Origin: an uncultured Clostridia bacterium
GTDB lineage: Bacteria; Bacillota; Clostridia; Christensenellales; Aristaeellaceae
DNA length: 33,504 nt
Assembly (NCBI GenBank): GCA_947624355.1
Contig: CANQKI010000016.1
Span: forward strand, 1-33,504
Direction: 5' to 3'
The stretch's first letter is position 1. The number at the start of each line of letters is the position of its first letter. The notes under the pieces are model-generated. The model had not been told where the DNA came from, did not search any database, and saw nothing but the letters and a program-made list of their open reading frames with translations. Positions 15,739-26,677 of this stretch are shown here, piece after piece. The position numbers were made by a program, and so were the translations under genes.

Positions 15739-16986
15739 TCAGGAAGCGAAAAAAGGCGCGGCGGGCAGAAGCTCCTCCTCCTGCGATTGGTGGGAGGTGA
15801 GCTCGGGTTCCAGCATCACGATTCCCCGGCGGATCGCGGCGCTTCCGTACCGCCCCCGCAGGGCGTCCACCGCCCGATCCAGCCGTTCCTGCCTGAGCTT
15901 CCGGGCCACGTCCTGACCGAAGGCCAGCTGCTCGGGGGCAGTTTCGGGCAGCAACTGCAGGCAGGCCACGCCCAGGCTCCGGAGGGGCAGCAGGCCGGCA
16001 AAGCGGCCCAAAAACATCCGGTACGCCTCCCGGGCGATTTCCCCGGTCACGCCCGTTGGCAGGGGCAGCGCCGCCTGGCAGGAATGCCAGCAAAGATCGG
16101 AATCCCGCACGGCCACGGAAACGCACCGGGCCTTGAGCCTCTGCCCCCGCATCCGGGCGGCCACGCTTTCGGCCAGCAGGTAACAGACGCTCTTGGCGTC
16201 GTCCAGCGTTTCGATATCCCGGGGCGGGGTAACGCTGTTGCTCACGGATTTGAGGGGCGCGGTCTCCCCCGTCCGGGCTACCGGGGCCCTGTCCAGCCCC
16301 AGGGCAAAAATCTGCAGCATGAGCCCCGCCTTGCCCAGCTGCTTTTCCAGAATGCCCGTATCCGCCCGGGCCAGGTCGCCGACGGTGCGGATACCGATTT
16401 TTCCCAGCCGTTTCTGCGTGGCCGGGCCCACAAACAGCAGCTGCCCCACGGGCAGGGGCCACACCTGCCCGGCTATGTTCCGGGGCAGAAGCAGCGTGGT
16501 GCCGTCCGGCTTTTTCAGGTCGCTGCCCAGCTTGGCGAACACCTTGTTGTCCGCCACCCCCACGGACACCGTGATGCCCAGTTCCTTTCGCACCCGCGCC
16601 CGGATGCCGTCGGCCACCGCCGCCCCCTTCTCCAGGGTCATGCCCCGTTCGGTCAGGTCAATCCAGCTTTCGTCCAGGCCGAAGGGCTCCGTCCGGTCGG
16701 AATAATCCTCCCACATCCGCCGCATTTTTTTGGAAAAGTCCAGGTACAGTTCATAATGCGGGGCCAGCACAGTCAGCGCCGGGCAAAGCTGCCGGGCCTG
16801 CCACACGGCCTGGCCCACCCGGACGCCCATCCGCTTGGCGGGATAATTGGCCGTCAGCACGATGCCGTGCCGGGCCGCTGGGTCGCCGCACACGGCCACG
16901 GGCCGCCCCTGTAGTTCGGGATGATACAGGCACTCCACCGACGCGTAAAAGCAATTGGCGTCCACATGCAGAATCACCCGTTCCAT
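15739..16986 (-). CDS. dinB: Y-family DNA polymerase IV
   Basis: 415 residues from ATG 16986 with GGGGAGG in front; the frame extends upstream to 17073 through the promoter, which rules that start out. The palm begins HVDANCFYASVE (metal ligand D9, steric-gate region F13/Y14), then YPAKRMGVRVG and the catalytic pair in GLDESWIDLT (D105, E106). A helix-hairpin-helix thumb is near 220-240 (VGPATQKRLGKIGIRTVGDL), and a little-finger domain ends the protein. No clear beta-clamp motif of the QLxLF type is visible, though QLAFG near 358 and the C-terminal tail are possible sites. It performs translesion synthesis. Two LexA boxes sit in its promoter. Confidence 0.95.
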   Translation of the reverse strand: MERVILHVDANCFYASVECLYHPELQGRPVAVCGDPAARHGIVLTANYPAKRMGVRVGQAVWQARQLCPALTVLAPHYELYLDFSKKMRRMWEDYSDRTEPFGLDESWIDLTERGMTLEKGAAVADGIRARVRKELGITVSVGVADNKVFAKLGSDLKKPDGTTLLLPRNIAGQVWPLPVGQLLFVGPATQKRLGKIGIRTVGDLARADTGILEKQLGKAGLMLQIFALGLDRAPVARTGETAPLKSVSNSVTPPRDIETLDDAKSVCYLLAESVAARMRGQRLKARCVSVAVRDSDLCWHSCQAALPLPTGVTGEIAREAYRMFLGRFAGLLPLRSLGVACLQLLPETAPEQLAFGQDVARKLRQERLDRAVDALRGRYGSAAIRRGIVMLEPELTSHQSQEEELLPAAPFFAS

Positions 16987-17010
16987 TTGATTCGCCTCCC
17001 CTGGCAAACA

Positions 17011-17061
17011 CGAACAAATGTTCTTTTTCTCTATTGTAGGAACAAATGTTCGATTTGTCAA
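17011..17061 (-). promoter_or_regulatory. dinB promoter with two LexA (SOS) boxes
   Basis: Minus strand TTGACA (17056-17061), 17 bp, TACAAT (17033-17038). Two copies of the Bacillota LexA box core GAACATTTGTTC lie at 17040-17051, between -35 and -10, and at 17012-17023, just after the start point. They are spaced 28 bp centre to centre. Each has an extra C/G at its outer side. This is a textbook arrangement for SOS repression. Confidence 0.93.
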
Positions 17062-17093
17062 GCGGGAATCCATGGAAAAAATCTTATACTTAT

Positions 17094-17132
17094 AAAAACA
17101 ACCCTCCCGGGCATTCGTCCGGAAGGGCTGTT
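17094..17132 (-). terminator. nifJ terminator
   Basis: AACA..CCCT.CCGG (17097-17110) pairs with CCGG.AGGG.TGTT (17119-17132) around an 8-nt loop, with TTTTTAT after it on the minus strand. A further strong hairpin, CTGAAGGCGC/GCGCCTTCAG (17159-17188), precedes it directly after the nifJ stop. Confidence 0.75.
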
Positions 17133-17197
17133 TGCAAAGTTCAGGTCTTGCCGCTTAGGCTGAAGGCGCAGGCGAACCCGCGCCTTCAGGGAACCCG

Positions 17198-20731
<3,534 letters not shown>

Positions 20732-20741
20732 TTATGAGAGG

Positions 20742-20810
20742 GGAAAATGCTGCCATTTTCCACATCTTCTCCAACTACATATTATAAGGCTACCGACGCA
20801 TATCTGTCAA
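20742..20810 (-). promoter_or_regulatory. nifJ promoter and leader hairpin
   Basis: Minus strand TTGACA (20805-20810), 18 bp, TATAAT (20781-20786). The leader of about 70 nt contains a perfect hairpin GGAAAATG/CATTTTCC (20742-20761), about 23 nt before the ribosome binding site. It may stabilise the 5' end or tune translation. Confidence 0.8.
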
Positions 20811-20885
20811 GCAAAGAAGCGCCCGATTTTTCCTTCCGGCAAAAATTTATTGGTTCTTAAACAGGATGCGCCGCCCGCGCCCCAT

Positions 20886-20920
20886 CAAAAACCGGGCGTC
20901 GGCTTTCGCCGACGCCCGGT
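20886..20920 (-). terminator. Strong terminator downstream of the PepSY gene and repeat
   Basis: Perfect 13-bp stem ACCGGGCGTCGGC/GCCGACGCCCGGT with a 4-nt loop, followed by TTTTT on the minus strand. The next minus-strand gene upstream is the PepSY protein, so its transcript would carry the family II repeat as its 3' untranslated region before ending here. The rest of 20811-21147 holds no gene. Confidence 0.85.
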
Positions 20921-20953
20921 CTCAGTTCGTCAAAAAAGCTGCTTTATCTTTCC

Positions 20954-21146
20954 GGGGATGTATGAAGGGGCCGCAGCCCCGCCAATTCTGAATCCGCAGT
21001 ATAGTCCGTTGTGGAGGCGGGGCAGAGCCACGCCGGAACGAACACAAGGAGTTTTCCTAAGTAGCGCGGATGAGCCGAAGGCTCAGACGTGCGGAGCCGT
21101 GAAAATGATGTGATCGATGCAGGAACGCGAATGCGTTCCTGCATCG
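20954..21146 (-). repeat. Family II hairpin repeat, copy A (after PepSY gene)
   Basis: Minus-strand order: a 13-bp perfect hairpin CGATGCAGGAACG/CGTTCCTGCATCG (21115-21146) one base after the PepSY stop; a CATCATTTTC box (21101-21110 region); a variable middle with hairpin TGAGCC-GAA-GGCTCA (21071-21085); a CTGCGGATT box (20991-20999); and a GGGGC/GCCCC hairpin block ending CATACATCCCC (20954-20980). The same three blocks in the same order make copy B at 24558-24728; the block nearest the stop codon differs only in its loop and a 4-nt spacer. Confidence 0.85.
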
Positions 21147-21147
21147 C

Positions 21148-21813
21148 TTAATCTCTTTCCCATTCCAGAATTTTGCCCGTCAGGGCGTTCATGTCAAAGG
21201 AATACCGCTGGTTGTTCACCGTCACCTCGCCGGAATACTGGTACATCCCGTCGTCCCATTCCAGGTCCAGCTCCACGATGACCGCGCCCTCCTGCCGTTC
21301 GGAAACCAGCCGGGCCACGTCCTCCCCATTCAGCACGCCGCGGACCAGCGCTTCGGGGAAGGTCTTCGTGGACGCCACGGCCCCCGTTTCGGCGTTCAGC
21401 ACGATTTCGCCGATGGCCCCGGGCACGGCATAGAAGATTTCATAGGTGCAGGCCCCGTCGTCCCGCTCCTGGGTCACGACAGCCTTTTCGGCCTCGGGGG
21501 CGATCTGCACGGCGGCGGCCAGGGCATCAGCCTCGGTCAGGGTAAAGGCCGTCGCCCGGGGAACGTCGGTAAACACGGTGTCGATCTCCAGTACGGCGCC
21601 CGCGGCGTCCAGCACCTCCACCTCAAAACGGGCGGTATCGGTGCGGAAGGAGACGTCGTACACTCCGTCGTCCAGCTCGGCCCGGACAAACTCGGCCTCG
21701 CCGCCCACGGCCTCCTGGGCGATGGCCACGGCCTCGTCCCGTGTAAGCGCCAGAGCGGAAACGGGCAGGGCCAGGCAAAGGATCATCAGTGCGGTCAGGA
21801 ACTTCTTCATCAT
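21148..21813 (-). CDS. Secreted protein with three PepSY-like repeats
   Basis: 221 residues from ATG 21813 with AGGAGG five bases in front (a second ATG is at 21810). Signal peptide about 1-23. Three repeats of about 60-65 residues follow, with the PepSY pattern of a short helix and an antiparallel hairpin closing in a turn: LTRDEAVAIAQEAVGG to VLEID, LTEADALAAAVQIAPE to NAETGAV, and GEDVARLVSERQEGA to NALTGKILEW. PepSY modules often inhibit or shield extracellular peptidases. Acidic and exported; target unknown. A family I repeat forms most of its predicted 5' leader and a family II repeat begins at its stop codon. Confidence 0.85.
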   Translation of the reverse strand: MMKKFLTALMILCLALPVSALALTRDEAVAIAQEAVGGEAEFVRAELDDGVYDVSFRTDTARFEVEVLDAAGAVLEIDTVFTDVPRATAFTLTEADALAAAVQIAPEAEKAVVTQERDDGACTYEIFYAVPGAIGEIVLNAETGAVASTKTFPEALVRGVLNGEDVARLVSERQEGAVIVELDLEWDDGMYQYSGEVTVNNQRYSFDMNALTGKILEWERD

Positions 21814-21830
21814 CAATACCTCCTTTTCAT

Positions 21831-21899
21831 GTTTGTCGCCGTGCACGCATACGCGGCCCGGCGACCCGGCCGACCGCCCTTCGGGCCGGTCGCCTAAAC
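21831..21899 (-). repeat. Family I structured repeat, copy 2 (5' leader of PepSY gene)
   Basis: On the minus strand it begins GTTTAGG (21893-21899) and ends GACAAAC (21831-21837). The variable hairpin (21868-21894) pairs GGCGACCGGCCC with GGGCGGTCGGCC, allowing two bulges, around GAA. The conserved hairpin is identical to copy 1 over 39 bases (21831-21869). It ends seven bases before the AGGAGG of the PepSY gene. Confidence 0.85.
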
Positions 21900-21901
21900 A
21901 T

Positions 21902-21907
21902 ATTATA
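21902..21907 (-). promoter_or_regulatory. Possible -10 box for the PepSY gene
   Basis: Minus strand TATAAT (21902-21907) in an AT-rich stretch. No good -35 at 16-18 bp is seen. If used, transcription would start at about 21895, exactly at the front of the family I repeat. Confidence 0.5.
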
Positions 21908-21994
21908 TCATATTTTTTCATCTGAAAACGACCTCGAAAACAGATTCAAAATTTGTTTACATTTTCGGCCCGGCGGCCCGCCCGGGAAAAGCCC

Positions 21995-22023
21995 TTGCGA
22001 AACGGCGGGAAATTCTATATAAT
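21995..22023 (+). promoter_or_regulatory. Sigma-A promoter for the FNT-rqcH operon
   Basis: TTGCGA (21995-22000), 17 bp, TATAAT (22018-22023), 33 bp before the start codon. Confidence 0.82.
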
Positions 22024-22055
22024 GGACATATACGAAAGAATCGGGAGGGATTCCC

Positions 22056-22808
22056 ATGCTGACGCCCCGGCAAATTTATGAAAAATGGATCGGCCTGACC
22101 GAAAGCAAAAGCGCCCTGTCCCCCGGCCGGTGCCTGCTGCTGGCCATCCTGGCCGGGGCGGACATCGGTTTCGGCGGGCTGGCCGCCCTGATGGCCCAGG
22201 GGCTGCTTGGCGGCGCGGCGGGCCGCATGGCCGGGGCGTGCGTGTTCCCCGTGGGCTTGATGATGATTTCCCTGGCCGGGGGCGAACTGTTTACGGGCAA
22301 CTGCCTCATGTTCGGCCCCCTGTTTGCGGGCCACAGCAGCCCGGGCCGCGCGCTGCCGCGGATGCTGCTGGTGTACCTGGGGAATTTCATCGGGGCCTGC
22401 GCCGTGGCCTGCGTGGGCGCGGCCAGCGGCATCCTGGCGGGCATGAGCGAAAGCTGGCCCGCCCTCATCCGCCAAATCGCCCAGACAAAAACGGGGCTTT
22501 CCTTTGCCGCAGCCTTCCTGCGGGGGATGCTGTGCAACATCCTGGTGTGCACCGCCGTGTGGATGGCCAGCGGGGCCGAAAGCGCCGGAGGCAAGGCCAT
22601 TTGCTGCTTCGGCCCCATCATGGCTTTCGTGCTGCTGGGCATGGAGCACAGCGTGGCCAATATGTTCTATTTCCCCCTGGCGATGCTGAGCGGCGCGGAC
22701 GTCACGGCGGCGGGCTGCCTGCTGCGCAACCTCCTGCCCGTGACATTGGGCAACATTGCGGGCGGCATGCTGCTTTCCTGCCTGTTTACCGTCATTCATC
22801 AGGAATAA
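22056..22808 (+). CDS. Formate/nitrite transporter (FNT) family channel
   Basis: 250 residues, with about six membrane segments in the FNT order. The family motifs are GGELFTGNCLM near residue 74 (the half-helix loop), GMEHSVANMFYFP near 194 (with the conserved central His of HSVANM) and NLLPVTLGNIAGG near 228. FNT channels move formate, nitrite, hydrosulfide or lactate across the inner membrane. Next to pyruvate fermentation genes a formate role would fit, but the substrate cannot be read. GGGAGGG precedes the ATG. rqcH follows after 15 nt. Confidence 0.93.
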   Translation: MLTPRQIYEKWIGLTESKSALSPGRCLLLAILAGADIGFGGLAALMAQGLLGGAAGRMAGACVFPVGLMMISLAGGELFTGNCLMFGPLFAGHSSPGRALPRMLLVYLGNFIGACAVACVGAASGILAGMSESWPALIRQIAQTKTGLSFAAAFLRGMLCNILVCTAVWMASGAESAGGKAICCFGPIMAFVLLGMEHSVANMFYFPLAMLSGADVTAAGCLLRNLLPVTLGNIAGGMLLSCLFTVIHQE

Positions 22809-22823
22809 AGGAGCATTTTTTCT

Positions 22824-24557
22824 ATGCCTATGGACGGCCTCACCCTGGGCTTTATGACCCGGGAGCTGCAAAACGCCCTGCTGGACGGGCGGATCGAGCG
22901 GGTGAACCAGCCCGAAAAGGATATGCTGCTGCTGCTCGTCCGCGCCCAGGGCAAAAACCACAGGCTGCTTCTGTCCGCCGCCCCGTCCTATGCCCGGGCG
23001 CACCTGACCGAAGCCAATTACCCCAACCCCATTGACGCGCCCATGTTCTGCATGCTCATGCGCAAGCACCTGACGGGGGGCCGGATCACGGAAATCGCCC
23101 AGCTGGGCGGTGACCGCATTCTGAAAATCGTCATTGAAAACCGGGACGAGCTGGGCGACACCGCTCCCCGGGAAATGTACCTGGAGCTCATGGGCCGCCA
23201 CAGCAACCTGACGCTGGTGATGAACGGCCGTATTGTGGACGCCATCCGCCACGTGTCCGGGGATATGAGCCGGGTACGCCAAGCGCTGCCCGGCCTGCCC
23301 TTTGTGCTGCCCCCGGAGCAGGATAAGCTGGCCCCGGAGGGGATGACCGCCGAAGGGCTCCTGGCCCGGCTGTCCGCCCTGTCCGGCCCCCTGGACCGGG
23401 CGCTGGCGGCCTCCGTCCGTGGCCTCTCCCCCGTGGCGGCCCGGGAAATCGCCTTCCGGCTGACGGGCTTTGCCCGGGCGGAGCTGCGGGATTTTGACGT
23501 GGAAAAGTTGTCCGCCCAGGCCGTTTCCTTCTTCAAAAAACTGCCCGAACTTTTTCGCCCCACCCTGCAGCTGAACGAGGATCAATTGATCATCGACGTG
23601 ACGCCCTTCCCCTACCTTTCCCTGGACCCCGGCCTGCAAAAGCCCTGTTCCACCCTGTCCCGGGCCTTTGACGCCTTTTATTTCGGCCGGGACCGGCAGG
23701 ACCGGATGACGCAAAAGAGCGCGTCCCTCCGGCATCTGGTGAAAACCTGCATAGAGCGGGACGAAAAAAAACTGGCCCTGCAGGAAGAAGAGCTGACCGC
23801 CGCCGCCCGGATGGAGGAATACCGCATCGCCGGGGAGCTGCTCACCGCCCAGGGTTACCTGGTGCAAAAGGGCGCAACACAGGCAGTCCTTCCTAATTTT
23901 TACGACCCGGAGGGCGGCTCCGTCACCGTGGAGCTGGACCCCGCCCTTTCCGCCGCCCAGAACGCCCAGAAATACTTCAAGCGCTACCGCAAGGCCCGCT
24001 CCGCCCGGGAACTGGCTGCCGGGCAGAAGGAAAAGACCCTGGCCGAAATGGCCCTGCTCTCCCAGGCGCTGTACGACCTGGCCGCCTGCGAAACCGAGCA
24101 GGACCTGAGCGACATCCGGAAAACCCTGGAGGCCGCCGGCCTCGTCCGCGCCCCCGCCGGGCGGAAGAAGGTCAAGCTGCCCGAAAGCCGGCCCATGCGC
24201 TTCCTGGCCCCGGATGGCACGGAAATTTTTGTGGGCAAGAACAGCGCCCAGAACGACCGGCTCACCGCCGGCGCCCGGGGAAACGACACCTGGCTCCACG
24301 CCAAGGATATGCCCGGCTCCCATGTGATCCTCAAGGCCGAAATCCCTTCCCCCGACGCCCTGGAAACGGCTGCCAAACTGGCCTCCTGGTTTTCTTCCGG
24401 TCACGGGGCGGCCGTGCCCGTGGATTATACATTGCGCAAATACGTCAAAAAGCCCGGCGGCGCGGCCCCGGGGTTCGTTATCTACACCCACCAGCGCACC
24501 CTGGTCGTCAGCGCCACGGAAGGGGAAATCGCCCGGATTGCCCGGGAAGAAAAATAG
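22824..24557 (+). CDS. rqcH: NFACT family protein RqcH
   Basis: 577 residues. In Bacillus the homologue rescues stalled 50S subunits by adding C-terminal alanine tails. The NFACT-N domain begins MPMDGLTLGFMTREL and has D97-R98 in GGDR, the pair shown to matter for alanine tailing in B. subtilis. A coiled-coil middle covers about 295-430 (KTCIERDEKKLALQEEEL). The C-terminal NFACT-R/DUF814 domain has ARGNDTWLHAKDMPGSHVIL near 482. It carries AAAGGAG ten bases in front of the ATG. A family II repeat starts at the base after its stop codon. The linkage to the FNT channel is probably positional only. Confidence 0.95.
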   Translation: MPMDGLTLGFMTRELQNALLDGRIERVNQPEKDMLLLLVRAQGKNHRLLLSAAPSYARAHLTEANYPNPIDAPMFCMLMRKHLTGGRITEIAQLGGDRILKIVIENRDELGDTAPREMYLELMGRHSNLTLVMNGRIVDAIRHVSGDMSRVRQALPGLPFVLPPEQDKLAPEGMTAEGLLARLSALSGPLDRALAASVRGLSPVAAREIAFRLTGFARAELRDFDVEKLSAQAVSFFKKLPELFRPTLQLNEDQLIIDVTPFPYLSLDPGLQKPCSTLSRAFDAFYFGRDRQDRMTQKSASLRHLVKTCIERDEKKLALQEEELTAAARMEEYRIAGELLTAQGYLVQKGATQAVLPNFYDPEGGSVTVELDPALSAAQNAQKYFKRYRKARSARELAAGQKEKTLAEMALLSQALYDLAACETEQDLSDIRKTLEAAGLVRAPAGRKKVKLPESRPMRFLAPDGTEIFVGKNSAQNDRLTAGARGNDTWLHAKDMPGSHVILKAEIPSPDALETAAKLASWFSSGHGAAVPVDYTLRKYVKKPGGAAPGFVIYTHQRTLVVSATEGEIARIAREEK

Positions 24558-24728
24558 CGATGCAGGAACGTTTCCGCGTTCCTGCATCGTTTCCATCATT
24601 TTCCTGTGATGCTACGCATCACGGCCGGAAAATGATATAGGTAGAAGTCATTCTGACTTCTCCTCGAACCGGCAAAGCCGGTTCTGCGGATTACACATGA
24701 AGGGGCTTCGGCCCCTTCATACATCCCC
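24558..24728 (+). repeat. Family II hairpin repeat, copy B (after rqcH)
   Basis: Directly after the rqcH stop. Hairpin H1 (24558-24589, 13-bp stem, 6-nt loop). H2 has outer arms ATCATTTTCC/GGAAAATGAT (24595-24636) with an inner GTGATGC/GCATCAC stem. H3 GAAGTCA/TGACTTC (24644-24660). H4 GAACCGGC/GCCGGTTC (24666-24684). A CTGCGGATT box. H5 ATGAAGGGGC/GCCCCTTCAT with a TTCG loop (24697-24720). It ends CATACATCCCC. H1, the CATCATTTTC box, CTGCGGATT and the GGGGC block are shared with copy A; H3 and H4 are not. A sixth hairpin (24723-24754) overlaps its end. Confidence 0.87.
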
Positions 24729-24969
24729 AAAGGCACGACGCCGCTTTTGGGGATCAGAATCGCCCTGACGAAATTATTCGATTAACCGCCTGAAAGAGCA
24801 GCGGATTTTCTCCCATTTGAGTGGTATATGAAATATCGAATGGACAACTGTTCGGCAAATCGAAATTTGGCGGTATGTAAAGGCATGTTGCGGAATTGTA
24901 AAGCTGATGCGGTGGTAATGGGAGGTGGTTTTGGCTACAATGAAATCACCCAAACCGAAGGAGGATTTC
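24729..24969. other. Gene-free stretch before the XRE gene
   Basis: Holds the second arm of hairpin ATCCCCAAA/TTTTGGGGAT (24723-24754) and then AT-richer sequence. A small palindrome CAAAT-CGAA-ATTTG lies near 24858-24871 and TACAAT at 24936-24941 is the best -10 candidate, without a clear -35. Frames open here on both strands lack ribosome binding sites. I see no gene. Confidence 0.5.
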
Positions 24970-25410
24970 ATGATGGAGTTGTCAGAGAAAATCATCAAAC
25001 ACAGAAAAGCGAATAGTTGGTCGCAGGAAGATTTCGCGGAAAAACTGAATATATCACGCCAGGCAATCAGCCGCTGGGAAAACGGAACCGCACTGCCCGA
25101 TGCGCAAAACATATTGCAGATCAGTAAACTGTTCCATGTTACAACAGATTATCTGCTGAATGACGATTATGAAAACGACGGCGATATTCCCGCGGTGAAA
25201 ACTGCAGCAGAAGAAACAAAAGCTTTGTTTTCGAAAAAGAAGCATCTGCATCTGATCGCTGCAATTCTTTCCACAATTGCGTCGTTATGCTGGATCATCG
25301 GAATGGCAAACAGTACGCATGCTGTTGCAGCCGCCCTTTTGGGTTTCAGTTTTGCTCTCAGCACATTCAATGCGGCTGTGCAATTTGTCTTATATTGTAA
25401 GAAGCGGTAA
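24970..25410 (+). CDS. XRE-family regulator with C-terminal membrane segments
   Basis: 146 residues from ATG 24970 with AAGGAGG in front (second ATG at 24973). An N-terminal Cro/C1 helix-turn-helix covers about 5-60 (ISRQAISRWENG is the recognition helix), then FHVTTDYLLNDD, a short charged linker, and two hydrophobic segments (about 95-115 and 118-140) ending in CKKR. This is the common layout of clostridial membrane-anchored XRE regulators. Codon and base use are more AT-rich than in the core genes. Target unknown; two acetyltransferase genes follow. Confidence 0.88.
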   Translation: MMELSEKIIKHRKANSWSQEDFAEKLNISRQAISRWENGTALPDAQNILQISKLFHVTTDYLLNDDYENDGDIPAVKTAAEETKALFSKKKHLHLIAAILSTIASLCWIIGMANSTHAVAAALLGFSFALSTFNAAVQFVLYCKKR

Positions 25411-25454
25411 ATCATCAGCACAATAAATTCGGATTCGCGGAGGAAACGGAAAAG

Positions 25455-25982
25455 ATGCCGGACGATTTGCAGTTATATGTTCCCCGTCCGAAAGACGGCT
25501 GGTTTTATGTGAAAATGATCTCCGACCCGGCAACGATGGCCTATAACGCGCCATGGTTCCCGCCGGACGGGTGCATTCCCGCGCCGGAGGAGGCGTGGCA
25601 GAGACTGCAGGCATCCTTTATCGGGAAAGAGCCGGAACGGTTTTACGCCTTTCTGCAGCGGAAGGGGGACGGCGCTTTTGTGGGAGATGTGGAGTATCAC
25701 CGTAACCCGAAGCAGGGCTGGCATGATATGGGCATCGTAATCTATGCCCCGGAGCGGGGAAAGGGGTACGGCAGGCAGGGCCTTCGCCTGCTGCTGGACC
25801 GCGCGTTCCGGGTGGACGGCATTCCCCTGCTGCACAATGATTTTGAGCCCACCCGCAAGGCGGCCTGCCGCATCCACAAAGCGGCCGGTTTTCGGGAAAC
25901 AGGCATAGTGGACGGGATCCTTCAGTTGGAATTGACACGGGAGGAATATTTGCAAAACAGCGCGATGGGTTTCGAAGGATGA
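25455..25982 (+). CDS. GNAT-family N-acetyltransferase
   Basis: 175 residues. A split pattern of GNAT motif A is seen in APERGKGYGRQGLRLLLD (R/Q-x-x-G-x-G type), preceded by WHDMGIVIY and followed by ACRIHKAAGFRETG (motif B). GGAGG lies 11 bases before the ATG. It is more GC-rich than its neighbours on each side, closer to the core genome. 44 nt after the XRE gene, it could be co-transcribed with it. Acceptor unknown. Confidence 0.85.
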   Translation: MPDDLQLYVPRPKDGWFYVKMISDPATMAYNAPWFPPDGCIPAPEEAWQRLQASFIGKEPERFYAFLQRKGDGAFVGDVEYHRNPKQGWHDMGIVIYAPERGKGYGRQGLRLLLDRAFRVDGIPLLHNDFEPTRKAACRIHKAAGFRETGIVDGILQLELTREEYLQNSAMGFEG

Positions 25983-26004
25983 ATTTACAAATAAGGTGAG
26001 ATTT

Positions 26005-26583
26005 ATGCTGAAAGAATATTTGTGGATTCCTGAACTTGAAACAGAACGGTTCTTTTTGCGCAGACTGACACCAGATGATATTGACGATTTACGTGAATGG
26101 TTGGGATTGGACATTGTTTATCAATATTGGGGACGCTCTGCAAGCAAAGACGAGAAAAATCCGGAATTTCTGTTTATTGACCCAAGACCACATGTTAAGC
26201 GCAAACCGTCCCATGATTTTATATGGGGGATTGAAAGTAAAGAGAATCATAGCGTAATTGGAATGATAGAAGTATTCGATGTGGAAAATGACAGACTGGG
26301 TAAGATCGCATACAGAATAAATCCTGCCTGCTGGAACCAAGGAGTTTGTACCGAGGCATTAACCAAAGTTGTGAATTTTATCTTTTCAGAAACAACGTTG
26401 GACAGACTGCATGCAGAAGCAGACGTAGAAAACAAGGCGTCAAATGCGGTTTTAAAGAAATGCGGATTTACACTTGAAGGCTGTATCAGAAACGGAAAAA
26501 TGGTCAACAACTACTGCACTTACAATATTTACGGATATATCCGTGATGATTTTCGTCAGCGTGCGAACAGGCAGCACACTTAG
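26005..26583 (+). CDS. RimJ/RimL-type GNAT acetyltransferase
   Basis: 192 residues from ATG 26005 with AAGGTGA in front; a GTG at 25996 is possible but has no site. It reads as the RimJ/RimL/SpeG side of the family: TERFFLRRLTPDDIDDL at the front, GKIAYRINPACWNQGVCTEAL (motif A) and EADVENKASNAVLKKCGFTLEG (motif B). The gene is clearly AT-richer than the rest of the window, with codons ending in A or T, a sign of recent transfer. It begins 22 nt after the upstream GNAT gene. Confidence 0.87.
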   Translation: MLKEYLWIPELETERFFLRRLTPDDIDDLREWLGLDIVYQYWGRSASKDEKNPEFLFIDPRPHVKRKPSHDFIWGIESKENHSVIGMIEVFDVENDRLGKIAYRINPACWNQGVCTEALTKVVNFIFSETTLDRLHAEADVENKASNAVLKKCGFTLEGCIRNGKMVNNYCTYNIYGYIRDDFRQRANRQHT

Positions 26584-26637
26584 GCAAATTCCTGTTTGCC
26601 GGAAAGACAGTGCGGACTGCAAACCGACGATGAAACA

Positions 26638-26665
26638 GGGCGGCATGACCGAAATCATGTCGCCC
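26638..26665. terminator. Hairpin at the convergence of the GNAT and small genes
   Basis: GGGCGGCATGA (26638-26648) pairs with TCATGTCGCCC (26655-26665), with a single mismatch. No strong T-run on either side, so it is a weak terminator candidate. A small hairpin GGCAAA/TTTGCC also follows the GNAT stop. Confidence 0.5.
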
Positions 26666-26677
26666 TTCGGATGTCGT

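Noticed and set aside
21957..24599. Long minus-strand frame opposite the FNT and rqcH genes (880 codons)
   Set aside because: Antisense shadow spanning two clear genes and their spacer; Gly/Gln/His-rich translation without domains.
24558..24754. Hairpin series considered as a CRISPR array or tRNA cluster
   Set aside because: The stems differ in sequence and have no regular repeat-spacer period; no cas genes, no cloverleaf.
24774..25112. Minus-strand frame over the XRE gene and its upstream region
   Set aside because: No ribosome binding site, no recognisable protein features, and it overlaps a clear XRE gene.
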